Assembly: GCA_023428905.1 (NCBI GenBank)
Contig: JAEYWP010000022.1
Span: 248,001 to 312,000 of the forward strand
Length of the DNA: 64,000 bases
Direction: 5' to 3'
Origin: Verrucomicrobiota bacterium
GTDB taxonomy: Bacteria > Verrucomicrobiota > Verrucomicrobiia > Opitutales > Opitutaceae
The translations under genes were made by a program, and so were the position numbers. Under the pieces are notes generated by a model. The model saw nothing but the letters and a program-made list of their open reading frames with translations, ran no database searches and was not told the origin of the DNA. Below are positions 27,806 through 39,948 of this stretch, piece after piece; the first letter of the stretch is position 1, and each line of letters starts with the position of its first letter.

Positions 27806-28180
27806 ATGAGGCTTTCCCTACTCCTGCGCGTGGTTTGTCTGGTTTTTCTTTTCCTCACCCCGGTGGTTTCCGCCCTCGCGGCGGATCCGCCGTCAAAGGT
27901 TTATGGATACGATGAAGTTGAGGTGAAGCCCGTGCCGCGGAAAAAGATCCGCATGAGCTTTCCCGGATCCACCCGCAAGGGAGGAGCCAATCCGCAGATC
28001 ACCCTCCGCTTTGTCGTCACCGCCCAGGGTGCCGTCACCAACCTGGTGGTGGTGACATTTTCCCATCCCGACCTGATCGAGTCGGCGCTGGATGCCTACG
28101 CCGACGCGCGGTTTACACCGGGTCGGAAGGACGGGGAGCCGGTCGACGTGCGGATGGAGGTGACGGAATCCTACCGTTAG
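27806..28180 (+). CDS. small TonB C-terminal domain protein
   Basis: A 124-residue exported protein (signal peptide through about residue 25, ALAAD). The remainder is a TonB C-terminal fold: PQITLRFVVTAQGAVTNLVVV, then ESALDAYADARFTPGRKDGEPV. It lacks the transmembrane anchor and proline-rich linker of a full TonB, so it is a soluble periplasmic derivative and probably not an energy transducer by itself. It lies 74 bases after the coupling ATPase gene. Confidence 0.8.
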   Translation: MRLSLLLRVVCLVFLFLTPVVSALAADPPSKVYGYDEVEVKPVPRKKIRMSFPGSTRKGGANPQITLRFVVTAQGAVTNLVVVTFSHPDLIESALDAYADARFTPGRKDGEPVDVRMEVTESYR

Positions 28181-28208
28181 GCGCGTGAGCGGCCACGGCC
28201 CCGGTTAG

Positions 28209-28229
28209 CCCGGCGGTGGGGTCGCCGGG
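28209..28229. terminator. hairpin between convergent genes
   Basis: cccggcg and cgccggg pair around a seven-base loop between the stops of the TonB-C gene and pdxH. No T-run on either side, so terminator activity is uncertain. Confidence 0.35.
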
Positions 28230-28232
28230 CGG

Positions 28233-28811
28233 TCAGGGGAAGAGCCATTGTTCCTGCCAGTCACCCGCGTCGGTGCGGGTGTAGGCCACCCGCTCGTGCT
28301 GGCGGAACGGCTTCTGGTGCCAGAACTCGATACGCCGCGGCGAGACACGGAACCCCGACCAGTGTGGCGGGCGCGGAACGGCGCCGAAGGGGTATTTGAG
28401 AGCGGTGGCGGCGACGGCGCGTTCCAGTTCCCAATACCCCTCGATCGGGCGCGATTGCCGCGAGGCCCAGGCGCCGAGCTGGCTCAAGCGCGGGCGGCTG
28501 GCGAAGTAGGCATCGGCCTCGGCGTCGGTCACCGGCGAGACGGGGCCCTCGACGCGCACCTGTTTTTCCGTCACCGCCCAGTGGAAACAGAGCGCGACGT
28601 GGGGATGGCTGCGGAGGTCGGCGGCTTTGTTGCTTTCGAGATTGGTGTAGAAAACGAATCCGGCGTCATCGGCTCCCTTGAGGAGCAGCATGCGGACGGC
28701 GGGCAGACCGTCGGGGGTGACCGTGGCCACCGCCATGGCGGTCGGATCGGTGGCGCCGGCTGTCCTGGCCTCGGCGAGCCAGTCCTGGAACTGCGCGATG
28801 GGATTGATCAT
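28233..28811 (-). CDS. pdxH: pyridoxamine 5'-phosphate oxidase
   Basis: FMN enzyme that oxidises pyridoxine or pyridoxamine 5'-phosphate to PLP. The 192-residue protein has the family blocks VRMLLLKGAD, GFVFYTNLESNKA, KQVRVEG and the signature FWHQKPFRQHER. It is shorter than the typical 210-220 residues because the N-terminal arm is reduced, and the usual C-terminal RLxP is WLFP here. The ATG at 28811 is the only good start. The nifJ terminator lies just upstream, so it has its own promoter. Confidence 0.92.
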   Translation of the reverse strand: MINPIAQFQDWLAEARTAGATDPTAMAVATVTPDGLPAVRMLLLKGADDAGFVFYTNLESNKAADLRSHPHVALCFHWAVTEKQVRVEGPVSPVTDAEADAYFASRPRLSQLGAWASRQSRPIEGYWELERAVAATALKYPFGAVPRPPHWSGFRVSPRRIEFWHQKPFRQHERVAYTRTDAGDWQEQWLFP

Positions 28812-28838
28812 GGGAGGAGGGAAGCGCGGAAGGAGTTC

Positions 28839-28881
28839 AAAAAAAACCGAGCGCGAACGGCACGGGGCCGATCGCGCTCGG
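28839..28881 (-). terminator. intrinsic terminator of nifJ
   Basis: On the minus strand, ccgagcgcga and tcgcgctcgg form a perfect 10-bp stem with a further cggc/gccg pairing in the loop, followed by eight T residues. It lies 28 bases after the nifJ stop and separates it from pdxH. Confidence 0.95.
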
Positions 28882-28908
28882 GGTGGAGTGCTGGACCTGG
28901 CGGGAGGA

Positions 28909-32562
<3,654 letters not shown>

Positions 32563-32894
32563 GACGCAGCGCGGTTTTTCGGAGTGGGAGCCACCTTACG
32601 CCTACCCGTCGGGCGGGGCTGCGCATATCTTGGCCATCAATGCGCGACCCTTGGAAGCGGCCGCAAAACCCAACTCAGACGCTGATCATCTTAAGCTTAT
32701 GCTGTAATATCGTGGTATTAGGCCGGCTTCACGGACAGGTGTACGAACGAGTTGTGCGCGTTTGAGGGGTTGGGACGCGGACGGGGGGAAACGGGCCTGG
32801 GTGGGCGTTGCTGCTGTGCTCCCGCGGGTTAAGCGGCCCGCGGGCGCCTGTGGCGTTGACCGCGCCGCGGCAGATCGCCTAGCTCTCGCGTCTT
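32563..32894. other. divergent promoter region of nifJ and glyS
   Basis: 332 bases between divergent genes with a distinctly AT-rich patch at about 32680-32722 in an otherwise GC-rich stretch. This is the likely promoter/operator zone. I see no certain -35/-10 pair and no open frame with family resemblance. Confidence 0.45.
32705..32720. promoter_or_regulatory. inverted repeat TAATA-N6-TATTA
   Basis: A perfect 5-bp inverted repeat with a six-base spacer in the AT-rich core of the nifJ/glyS spacer. It has the size and symmetry of a dimeric-regulator operator, perhaps controlling nifJ. The regulator is unknown and chance cannot be excluded. Confidence 0.3.
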
Positions 32895-34421
32895 ATGTCC
32901 TCGCAGCCCGCCCAAGCCGACACGGTCATGGAATCCATCGTCTCCCTGGCAAAACGCCGCGGATTCGTTTTCCCGTCGTCCGAGATCTATGGCGGCATCA
33001 CCGGCTTTTTTGACTACGGCCCCCTGGGCGTGGAGTTGAAGAAGAACATCCGCGACTGCTGGTGGAACGACATGGTGCGCCGCCGCGATGACGTGGTGGG
33101 CCTCGAAAGCTCCATCATCATGCACCCGAAGGTCTGGGAGGCGTCCGGTCACGTCGCCGGCTTCACCGACCCCCTGGTGGACTGCAAGGCGTCGAAGCAA
33201 CGCTACCGCGCCGACCAGCTCTTTTTTGCCCCGGTGGTGGTGGACGGGAACACCGTGGGTTACGTCTCCGCCCTCGAAAGCGAGCGCACGCAGGAGGACC
33301 TTCAGGAGGCTGCGGAAAAGTTCAAACGCAAGAAGGCGATCCAGGGGCAACTCGCGCCGGTCGTGATCAAGGACATGACCGAGGCCGCGGCCGACGAGAT
33401 CGCGCTGATCCCGTCCCCCGCGACGGGAGAGCCCGGCAGCCTGACCCCGCCGCGCGCCTTCAACATGATGTTCGAGACCTATGTGGGTGCGTTGCGCGAC
33501 GCGTCCGCGGTGGCCTACCTGCGGCCCGAGACCGCGCAGGGCATGTTTGTCGATTTCAAGAACGTGGTGGATACGGGCCGGGTAAAACTTCCCTTCGGCA
33601 TCGCGCAGATCGGAAAGTCGTTCCGCAACGAGATCACCCCTCGCAACTACATCTTCCGCTCGCGCGAATTCGAGCAGATGGAGATGGAGTATTTCATCCA
33701 TGAAGATGCCGACTGGAAGGCGGCGCATGACAGCTGGATCGAGTGGTGCCGCCAGTGGTTGATCTCGATTGGCCTGCCGGAGTCGCACCTCAGCCTCTAC
33801 GCGCACCCGAAGGAGAAGCTCTCGTTTTATTCGAAGGGCACGGTCGACATCATGTTCAAGTACCCCTTCGGCGTGCAGGAGCTGTGGGGTATCGCCGCGC
33901 GCGGCAACTACGACTTATCGCAGCACGCCCAGGCCAGCGGCGTGCCGCAGATGTTGTTCGACGAGGCGACGAAGAAGAAATTCATCCCACACGTGATCGA
34001 ACCGGCGGTCGGCGTGGACCGCATTTTCCTCGCCGTCCTGTGCGCCGGTTACGCCGAGGAAGAGGTTAAGGACGAGAAGGGTGCGGTGGAAAAGCGCACA
34101 GTCCTGCGCCTCAGCCCGCGCATCGCCCCGGTGAAGGTGGCGGTGCTGCCGCTGGTGAAGAACAAGCCGGAGCTGGTGGCGAAGGCGGAGGAGCTCTACC
34201 GCCGCCTCAAGCGCAAGTACGCCGTTTTTTACGACGAGTCCGGTGCGATCGGCCGCCGCTACCGCCGCCAGGACGAGATTGGCACGCCGTGGTGTGTCAC
34301 GATCGACTTCGAGACGGTGGAGAAGGGCGGCTCCTTCACCCTGCGCGAGCGCGACTCGATGCAGCAGAAGCGCATCACCGAAGCCGAACTCTTCGCCCTG
34401 CTCGACCAGCAGGTGTATTGA
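32895..34421 (+). CDS. glyS: glycyl-tRNA synthetase (homodimeric class II type)
   Basis: Charges tRNA-Gly. The 508-residue protein is the single-chain alpha2 form also found in archaea and eukaryotes, and not the alpha2beta2 type. Family blocks: KRRGFVFPSSEIYGGITGFF, RPETAQGMFVDFKNV, FRNEITPRNYIFRSREFEQ and EPAVGVDRIFLAVL, then a C-terminal anticodon-binding domain. The insertion around residues 100-190 between the motifs is normal in size. The ATG at 32895 fits the family start. A hairpin without T-run follows the stop. Confidence 0.97.
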   Translation: MSSQPAQADTVMESIVSLAKRRGFVFPSSEIYGGITGFFDYGPLGVELKKNIRDCWWNDMVRRRDDVVGLESSIIMHPKVWEASGHVAGFTDPLVDCKASKQRYRADQLFFAPVVVDGNTVGYVSALESERTQEDLQEAAEKFKRKKAIQGQLAPVVIKDMTEAAADEIALIPSPATGEPGSLTPPRAFNMMFETYVGALRDASAVAYLRPETAQGMFVDFKNVVDTGRVKLPFGIAQIGKSFRNEITPRNYIFRSREFEQMEMEYFIHEDADWKAAHDSWIEWCRQWLISIGLPESHLSLYAHPKEKLSFYSKGTVDIMFKYPFGVQELWGIAARGNYDLSQHAQASGVPQMLFDEATKKKFIPHVIEPAVGVDRIFLAVLCAGYAEEEVKDEKGAVEKRTVLRLSPRIAPVKVAVLPLVKNKPELVAKAEELYRRLKRKYAVFYDESGAIGRRYRRQDEIGTPWCVTIDFETVEKGGSFTLRERDSMQQKRITEAELFALLDQQVY

Positions 34422-34437
34422 GGAACGCATGACAGGC

Positions 34438-34463
34438 CGCCTCCGCGCTTTATCGCGGAGGCG
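34438..34463 (+). terminator. hairpin after glyS
   Basis: Perfect 10-bp stem (cgcctccgcg/cgcggaggcg, six-base loop) starting 17 bases after the glyS stop. No T-run follows, so it is only a candidate terminator. The rest of 34464-34719 shows no further structure or gene that I can support, apart from an AT-rich patch at about 34640-34710 that suits a promoter. Confidence 0.5.
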
Positions 34464-34719
34464 TCAGAAGGAAGGCCGGCGAAGGCGGGCCTATGCCGGA
34501 ATCATCTCGCTCTCCAGGGGTGCGGGCGGGGTCTTCGCCTCTGCCCTTAACGTGACCGCCGCTTCCTTCTGACCCTTTCGTACCTTTGCGAGACATCGTC
34601 TGTCGAGTCGCGCGAAGACCGCGACGAAAGAGAAGCATTAAAACCGTCCCAAAAACCACCGCACAAAATCCCAAGCTGAAAACATTGACAACAGCATAAA
34701 ATACAATTTGCTGGTGGGT

Positions 34720-35439
34720 ATGGCGGAGGGAAAAACGGGAGCTATGGAGCACGGACCAAGGGAAACGCCGCGGGAGGGGGACAGCCCCCGCCCGCGGCCA
34801 CCCTTCACGCCGTCCCGCCTGCTCCTGGCCGAGCACCAGCGAGCGGGCTTGGTCAAGCACCTCACCCTCGTCGTGCTGTTCGCCGGGCTGTTGCTCATCT
34901 GGCGGGTGGTCGCGCTGCTCACGGGCGAGCAGCGCGTCATGGTGATCGATCCGGTGGGGGGTGTGACCCAGGGACCGATCGAGCCGCTCGCCACGAGTCG
35001 CAGCTATTTTTCCATCACCAGCCTGAATGCGGTGCATGCCGCGCTCCAGCGGTCCAGTGCCGGCTTTGATCTGCTGGAGCTGTTGCCGCTTTATTTCGAC
35101 AGCCGCGCCCGGACTGCGCTCGAGACGCATCTCAGCGATCGCCAGGAGGACTACAAACGCCGGCGGCTCAGCACCAAGCCCGTGATCGAGAGCATCACGC
35201 CGCCCGAGCCGGCGGGAAACGCGCGAGTGGTGCGGGTGACCGGGCGCCTTCAGACCACCGGATTGGTCAACGGGCGGGTTTTTTATGAGGAGCCGCCCTT
35301 TGAAATGATCCTCCTTTTCCGTCCGAACAGCGACCTGAGCAACAAGGCGACCATGCCCTGGGTGGTGGATGACTTTGAGCTCCTCACCTCGGCCGAGGAG
35401 CTTTCCCGCCAACGCGACCGGAGGCGAAGCTGGAAATGA
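34720..35439 (+). CDS. VirB8/TraE-like inner-membrane protein
   Basis: A 239-residue protein with a proline- and charge-rich cytoplasmic N-terminus (about 45 residues), one transmembrane segment (about 48-68, LTLVVLFAGLLLIWRVVALL), and a periplasmic domain of about 160 residues with the alternating helix/strand plan of VirB8/TraE: RVMVIDPVGG, LLELLPLYFDSRARTALE, VVRVTGRLQTTG, WVVDDFELL. There is no single decisive motif; the call rests on topology, size and the VirB9-VirB10-like genes that follow. ATG at 34720 or 34744 (MEHG) could be used; the latter has GGGAG very close upstream. It overlaps the next gene by four bases. Confidence 0.5.
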   Translation: MAEGKTGAMEHGPRETPREGDSPRPRPPFTPSRLLLAEHQRAGLVKHLTLVVLFAGLLLIWRVVALLTGEQRVMVIDPVGGVTQGPIEPLATSRSYFSITSLNAVHAALQRSSAGFDLLELLPLYFDSRARTALETHLSDRQEDYKRRRLSTKPVIESITPPEPAGNARVVRVTGRLQTTGLVNGRVFYEEPPFEMILLFRPNSDLSNKATMPWVVDDFELLTSAEELSRQRDRRRSWK

Positions 35440-36626
35440 TCACCCGGGTCTGCCTTGGCCTGATCCTCGTGTCCTCGACACACGGATACGCACGCCTCGC
35501 GCCGCCCTTCGGTGGGGCGAGCGCGGTGGTGCGGCGCCTGCCGGCGGATCCGGCGGTGCCGGTGTTTGTGGCGGTTCACCCCCGCATCGCCACCACTGTC
35601 AGCTTTCCCCGTCCGATTGGTGCGCCGATGGGAACGGGCTTTGTCGAGGCGGCGGCCTATGAGCGGGCGCTGGCGGAGGGGCGGCCGGTGACGTCGCGCG
35701 GTGAATACGCGATCAGTTTTGTGGAAGGGGAGACGTTTTTCACCGTCCAGCCGCTCGCACCGGCGGACTTGCTGAACTTGAACGTGCCCTTCGAGGGTCG
35801 CACCCTCGTACTTTATTTCTACCCGGTGGAGCTCCCGCTCGAGGCGGTGGCGAGCCTGGTCTTCTCCGAAGTCCCCGCGGGGCGCCCTGTATCGCAGTGC
35901 GAGACCGACGCCGACGTGGCGGAAATTCAGGTCAACGAGCTCCCCGCTGACCCCGATGCTGGCCCGCCGTCTCCGCCCCTGGCCGGACCGACCGGCCCGG
36001 AAACGCCTCCCGCGATCGAGCGCCGGACGACAGCGCCCCACCGCAGTTACCAGCGCGCCAGTCCCTCGCGATTAGACGGTTTTCTCCGCAAGCTGCGTGC
36101 GCTCCATGCCGCGCGACGTGGCTCGGAGCTGGAGGCGGTGGCGGACGCGATGGGCGTTCAGGTGGCGGTGACGCAGGCGGAGGACCCCGCGTCGTCCTTG
36201 CGTGCGGTCCGGGATGCCGGCGCCTTTCAGCTGATTCTGCTGCGAGCGGTGCGAGAGCCGCGGCTCGACGCGGTGGGTTTTGTTGTCCTGCTCCGCAACG
36301 CCGGGGAGCAGCCCGTGCGCTTTGACCTTCGCACGTTTTCCGCGCGCTGTGGTGCCGCGCTTTACCAGGCCCAGGTGGTGGATGCGCCTGAGCAGCTTTT
36401 GCCCGGAGAGCTGCGCGCCGCCTACTTTGTGATTGTCGGGGCCGGGGATGGACGTCCGGCACACCTCTCGGCCCACAATGATTGGCGGCTCTCCCTCGCG
36501 ACGCTGGATGCCTCGGTGCCTCCCGGCCCTTCCGGAGCGTCACCGGTTGAACCAGAGAGTCGAGAGACTGGGGCAGCCGTCTCGGGCGGTGGGACAGCAG
36601 CAAGCCCGAACCTTCCGGAGGCATGA
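35436..36626 (+). CDS. VirB9/TraN-like exported protein
   Basis: A 396-residue protein with a signal peptide (residues 3-17). The N-terminal part is beta-rich (TTVSFPRPIGAP, EGETFFTVQPLA, RTLVLYFYPVEL), resembling the VirB9/TraK outer-membrane-ring sandwich. A proline-rich linker at about 165-205 leads to a second domain: AFQLILLRAVREP, VGFVVLLRNAGEQPVRFDLRTF and YFVIVGAGDG, similar in plan to the C-terminal domain of Bacteroidetes TraN. ATGA overlaps join it to the genes on both sides. The similarity is structural rather than by clear motif, so the family is tentative. Confidence 0.45.
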   Translation: MITRVCLGLILVSSTHGYARLAPPFGGASAVVRRLPADPAVPVFVAVHPRIATTVSFPRPIGAPMGTGFVEAAAYERALAEGRPVTSRGEYAISFVEGETFFTVQPLAPADLLNLNVPFEGRTLVLYFYPVELPLEAVASLVFSEVPAGRPVSQCETDADVAEIQVNELPADPDAGPPSPPLAGPTGPETPPAIERRTTAPHRSYQRASPSRLDGFLRKLRALHAARRGSELEAVADAMGVQVAVTQAEDPASSLRAVRDAGAFQLILLRAVREPRLDAVGFVVLLRNAGEQPVRFDLRTFSARCGAALYQAQVVDAPEQLLPGELRAAYFVIVGAGDGRPAHLSAHNDWRLSLATLDASVPPGPSGASPVEPESRETGAAVSGGGTAASPNLPEA

Positions 36627-37819
36627 TGCTGCGACTCCTGCACAGCAAGGCGGGTGTGGTGATCATGAGCCTGCTCGTCTGCGGCGTATTTTTCCTCCTT
36701 TCCCGGCTGAAGCAGCGCGCGGCCGCTCGGGAGGGGACGGCGGTGGAACTGGTCTCTGATATGGCCGATGCTGCGGACGATGATCCCACGGAGTCGGGCG
36801 GTCAAAGGGAGCCAAGCGTGGACATCCTCCATCGCGCGCAGGAAGTGGCGCGGGGCCGGGGGGAGCAGGCGCGGGCGGAACGCCAACGCGGCCGGACCAC
36901 CGTCGAGACCTTTGATGAGCATGGCGACACCCTGCGCCGCCGCCGGACACCCAAGCCGATCGAGGCCCATGATTTGCGGTCCGGGCGCGAGGACTCACCC
37001 GGGCACGGCGCCCCTCACCCTGTATTGGCTCCCCAACTTCGTTTGGGTCCGAGTCCTGCGCGGCAATCTCAGGTTGTTCCCTCCGCGGGGCCGACCGCTG
37101 GAAGTGGGCGGCGAGCGGGGACGTCCTTGCCTGTCGCAGGTCCGCCTCCCCTGGCGCCGCCTCGGCGCTTTGTGCCCTTTGGCCGTTTGATCAAGGCCGA
37201 GTTGGTTGTGACCCTGGAATCCACTCAGGAGCAGATGCCGCTGATCGGACTGGTGGTGGAACCGGTCTACAACAATGGGAGGCTGGTGATTCCGGCCGGG
37301 GCCGAGTTGCACAGCCTGGCTCGGGCGGACCGGGTGAGAAACCGGATCGTGTCGATCAATCAATGGAAGCTGGTCTTCCCCCGCGAGGGAGGTCGGCCCA
37401 ACGGGCGCCAACTTACGTTCGAGGGCGTGGCGCTTGATCGCGAGGATCGGGACGGCTCCAGCTTAACCTGGGGGCTGAGCGATGGCTCTTTTGGTCTGCG
37501 CGGGCGTGTGATGCGTGCGTCACAGACGGCGGACGAACTTTTGCTGTTTGCGTCCGAAGCGCTGAAGGCGGCGAGCGCCTCGCTGATGGACCGGCAAACG
37601 ACGCTCACCGGGACCCAGGTGGAAAGCAGCGCCAAAAATGCCTCGCTCGCCGGTGGGCAGGCAGTGCTGAACACCTTCTCGCAGCGCATCGCCCGCGAGC
37701 TGGCGGAAAACGGCGTCTACATCCAGGTGCCCGCCGGAAAGCAGTTTTATGTGTACCCACAACAGATCATCGATCCCGACCGCGCGGCCGTGCCGGAGCG
37801 TGTTGCCGGCGTTGAGTAG
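36623..37819 (+). CDS. VirB10/TrbI-like protein
   Basis: A 398-residue protein with one transmembrane segment (about residues 11-27), a long basic and proline-rich linker (60-190), and a C-terminal beta-barrel region of VirB10 type. The segment from about residue 190 (LIKAELVVTLES, then VVEPVYNNGRLVIPAGAELHSLARADRV, NQWKLVFP, FEGVALD) matches the order of TrbI strands in which a Gly-rich turn precedes 'IPAGS'. The C-terminal 100 residues are helical and end with VYIQVPAGKQFYVYP. In VirB10 proteins this barrel forms the outer-membrane pore. This is the best-supported member of the cluster. Confidence 0.65.
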   Translation: MMLRLLHSKAGVVIMSLLVCGVFFLLSRLKQRAAAREGTAVELVSDMADAADDDPTESGGQREPSVDILHRAQEVARGRGEQARAERQRGRTTVETFDEHGDTLRRRRTPKPIEAHDLRSGREDSPGHGAPHPVLAPQLRLGPSPARQSQVVPSAGPTAGSGRRAGTSLPVAGPPPLAPPRRFVPFGRLIKAELVVTLESTQEQMPLIGLVVEPVYNNGRLVIPAGAELHSLARADRVRNRIVSINQWKLVFPREGGRPNGRQLTFEGVALDREDRDGSSLTWGLSDGSFGLRGRVMRASQTADELLLFASEALKAASASLMDRQTTLTGTQVESSAKNASLAGGQAVLNTFSQRIARELAENGVYIQVPAGKQFYVYPQQIIDPDRAAVPERVAGVE

Positions 37820-37829
37820 TGTTTCTGGC

Positions 37830-38498
37830 ATGACATGTCTGGCTGCAGTCCTGGCCCTCGCGCTGGGAATGGCAGGGTGTCACCAGGCGTCCCGAAACGC
37901 GTCGAGTGGTGGCAGGAATCGCGTCAAACCTGCGCTCGTTCTCCTCCCGGCGGAACAGGCCCACCTGTATGCGTCCTCGCCACCCTCTACCCCGGCCGCC
38001 GCCACGGGCCCCGGCGGGGCGACGCTGCGGGACGTGCGTTCGGTGCAGGAGGAGGCACCCGTTTCGGTGCTCTTCTTCAATCGATATCCTGACTCACAAC
38101 ACCCGAACGCGCTGATGCACGAGGCACATGTGGTGTACCGGCGCGAAGGTGCGCCGCGGTGGCGGCTCCGCACCCCACCTCCCGACCAGCAACTGTTGGT
38201 GGGTCCCGCGCAGACGGACGGGCGAGGGGAAGTCCGGGGACTTGTTTCCCAGGAAGTGGAGGTGCACCTGCGCGAACAGCAGTCTCTGCAGAAGGCGCAT
38301 CACGAGATGGTGCGGCGACTGGCCGACGGGGTTGGCCGGCTTGCGGCTCAACAGGAGCAACTGGCGCGCGAGCTGGGGAGCCTCAAATTGCGGCAAAACA
38401 CCGCTCAACCTGGGTCCATTGGACCGGACGCGGCTCGGGACCCGGACGCCGCCCCGTCCACGGAGAACGTCACTAACGTGGAGGAGACGGAGTCATGA
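37830..38498 (+). CDS. lipoprotein with coiled-coil segment, possible VirB7 counterpart
   Basis: A 222-residue lipoprotein with lipobox LGMAGC (Cys17). A Pro/Ala-rich N-terminal half is followed by PVSVLFFNRYPDSQHPNAL, a short beta segment (EAHVVYRREG) and a heptad region near residues 145-190 (LREQQSLQKAHHEMVRRL). I start at the ATG at 37830, which opens the signal peptide. It follows the VirB10-like gene by 10 bases and overlaps the next one by four. VirB7 lipoproteins sit between VirB9 and VirB10; this one is longer and not recognisable by sequence, so the comparison is by position only. Confidence 0.5.
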   Translation: MTCLAAVLALALGMAGCHQASRNASSGGRNRVKPALVLLPAEQAHLYASSPPSTPAAATGPGGATLRDVRSVQEEAPVSVLFFNRYPDSQHPNALMHEAHVVYRREGAPRWRLRTPPPDQQLLVGPAQTDGRGEVRGLVSQEVEVHLREQQSLQKAHHEMVRRLADGVGRLAAQQEQLARELGSLKLRQNTAQPGSIGPDAARDPDAAPSTENVTNVEETES

Positions 38499-39700
38499 CG
38501 GCGCCGCGTCTTTCAGGGGCACAGCCCTTTGATCCGTTCAGCTTTGCGAGCGGCGACGCGCTGGTCGGGCGGGAGGCTGACCTCCAGTGGCTTCAGGCCG
38601 GTCTGCGACCTGGCGTCGTGTCCCATCTTTCTGGCGTAGCGCGCATGGGAGTGAGTTCCGTCGTGTTGGAGGCGGTGAGGACGTGGGGCGCGTCGCATCG
38701 GTCCGTTGCCGCGCGATTTGATTTGGATCGCCACACCGGAAGCTCCTTGAGTGCGGCCGCCGAACAGGTGAGTCGGCTGGCAGGAACGGCAGGGACGCTT
38801 CCCGCGGCTCTGCTTGGCGACCTGACCAGACTGGGACCGGAGGTGATGAACGGCGCGCTGGGTGTACGAGACGGAGAGGAGCTCCCTGCTGACTTCTTGA
38901 GTGCGATTGGAGCATTGGGGGCGCGGGCGGCCGCCGCGGGCAGGATGGCCGCTGTGGTGATCGACTCCTGTCAGCGGGCGCCCGAGGTCGGCGGCCAGGC
39001 GTGGCAAACCGACTTGATCGCCCAGGTGCAGGCGAGTCGGTCGCTTTGCTGCGTGATCGTCGACCGGGTCGGCGGCGACGCGGCTGCAAGACCAAAGGCG
39101 GACGGGGTCCGCCAGCGCGAGCTCGGACCCGTGGATCCGGGCCGTCTGGCCGCGTGGCTGGAGGGCCGCTGGGCGCACCGAGTGCCGTCAGCCGCGGGCT
39201 GGGGTGAAGCCTGTGTGGCCCGCGCTGGGAACCGTCCCGGAGACGTGGTGATGCTCGCCTACCTCGTTAGTCAGCATGCGGCCCGCCAAGGTGGTGGACC
39301 ACAGGCGGCGCTCGAGCCCGCGTTCCGGGAATGGGTATCTCGGGAGCAAAAGGCGGCGGAAGCGTGCTGGGCCCGGCTGGCCCCACCCGAACGGAAGGTG
39401 GTGGTGGCGCTGGCGTGCGGAGCGGCGTTGAGGCTGGGCGGCCCCGACGCACATCGGCGCTGCGGGCTGAGCAGCCGCGAGGAGGTCGTGGATGCGCTGC
39501 GAGGCGCCGAGACGAAAGGTGCGGTGGAGCGATCACCGTCCCGCGGGCCCGAACTATCGAGTCCGACTTTCCGCGGCTGGGTGTTGTCTGCCCAGGTGCG
39601 CCTCGATCGTGCCCGCGAGGCGACGCAGTCAGCGCCCCGCGCTCGGCTCACCTTTGATTTCCGGGTCGAACGCACCCGCGATCAACGGATTGCTCCCTGA
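38495..39700 (+). CDS. AAA-ATPase-like protein with degenerate Walker motifs
   Basis: A 401-residue soluble protein. It opens like archaeal-type AAA/STAND ATPases (FDPFSFASGDALVGREADLQWLQ), and the P-loop position reads SGVARMGVSSVVLEA, with Val where the Lys of GxxxxGK[S/T] belongs. The Walker B position reads AAVVIDSCQ, lacking the catalytic acid. The C-terminal part resembles a winged helix (LAPPERKVVVALACG, CGLSSREEVVDAL). It therefore probably does not hydrolyse ATP, and may act as a structural or regulatory partner. It overlaps the lipoprotein gene by ATGA, so it is co-translated with the VirB-like genes. Confidence 0.55.
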   Translation: MTAPRLSGAQPFDPFSFASGDALVGREADLQWLQAGLRPGVVSHLSGVARMGVSSVVLEAVRTWGASHRSVAARFDLDRHTGSSLSAAAEQVSRLAGTAGTLPAALLGDLTRLGPEVMNGALGVRDGEELPADFLSAIGALGARAAAAGRMAAVVIDSCQRAPEVGGQAWQTDLIAQVQASRSLCCVIVDRVGGDAAARPKADGVRQRELGPVDPGRLAAWLEGRWAHRVPSAAGWGEACVARAGNRPGDVVMLAYLVSQHAARQGGGPQAALEPAFREWVSREQKAAEACWARLAPPERKVVVALACGAALRLGGPDAHRRCGLSSREEVVDALRGAETKGAVERSPSRGPELSSPTFRGWVLSAQVRLDRAREATQSAPRARLTFDFRVERTRDQRIAP

Positions 39701-39765
39701 AAGACGCCCGTGCGTCGGAGAAATGGTCACAGCGAATGGACAGAAATGAGCAGGAAAAGACGTGA

Positions 39766-39810
39766 GGTCCGGTGTGATGTATTCGTCTTCGTAAGACGAT
39801 AGACCGGACC
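39766..39810 (+). other. nested hairpin after the pseudo-ATPase gene
   Basis: Outer stem ggtccggt/accggacc and inner stem tcgtctt/aagacga with a three-base loop, separated by an internal loop. No T-run follows. It may end or stabilise the upstream transcript. Confidence 0.5.
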
Positions 39811-39831
39811 GGATCGGACCGGGAAGAGTTT

Positions 39832-39948
39832 GAACCAAGGATGGACATGGATACGGAGAGGGGCGGCTGTTTATCCGTGTGAGAGCGTGTTCATTTGTGG
39901 TCTCGGGAGAGGAAAGGTGACCACGAATGGACACGGATGGACACCAAT
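39832..39948. repeat. decayed extragenic repeat, accacgaatggacacggatgg type
   Basis: A left arm gaaccaaggatggacatgg and a right arm whose complement reads accacaaatgaacacg form an imperfect inverted repeat around ggcggctgtttatccg. A second copy, accacgaatggacacggatg, follows at 39920. Such words recur between genes in Opitutaceae-like genomes; that is recalled, not searched. Confidence 0.55.
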
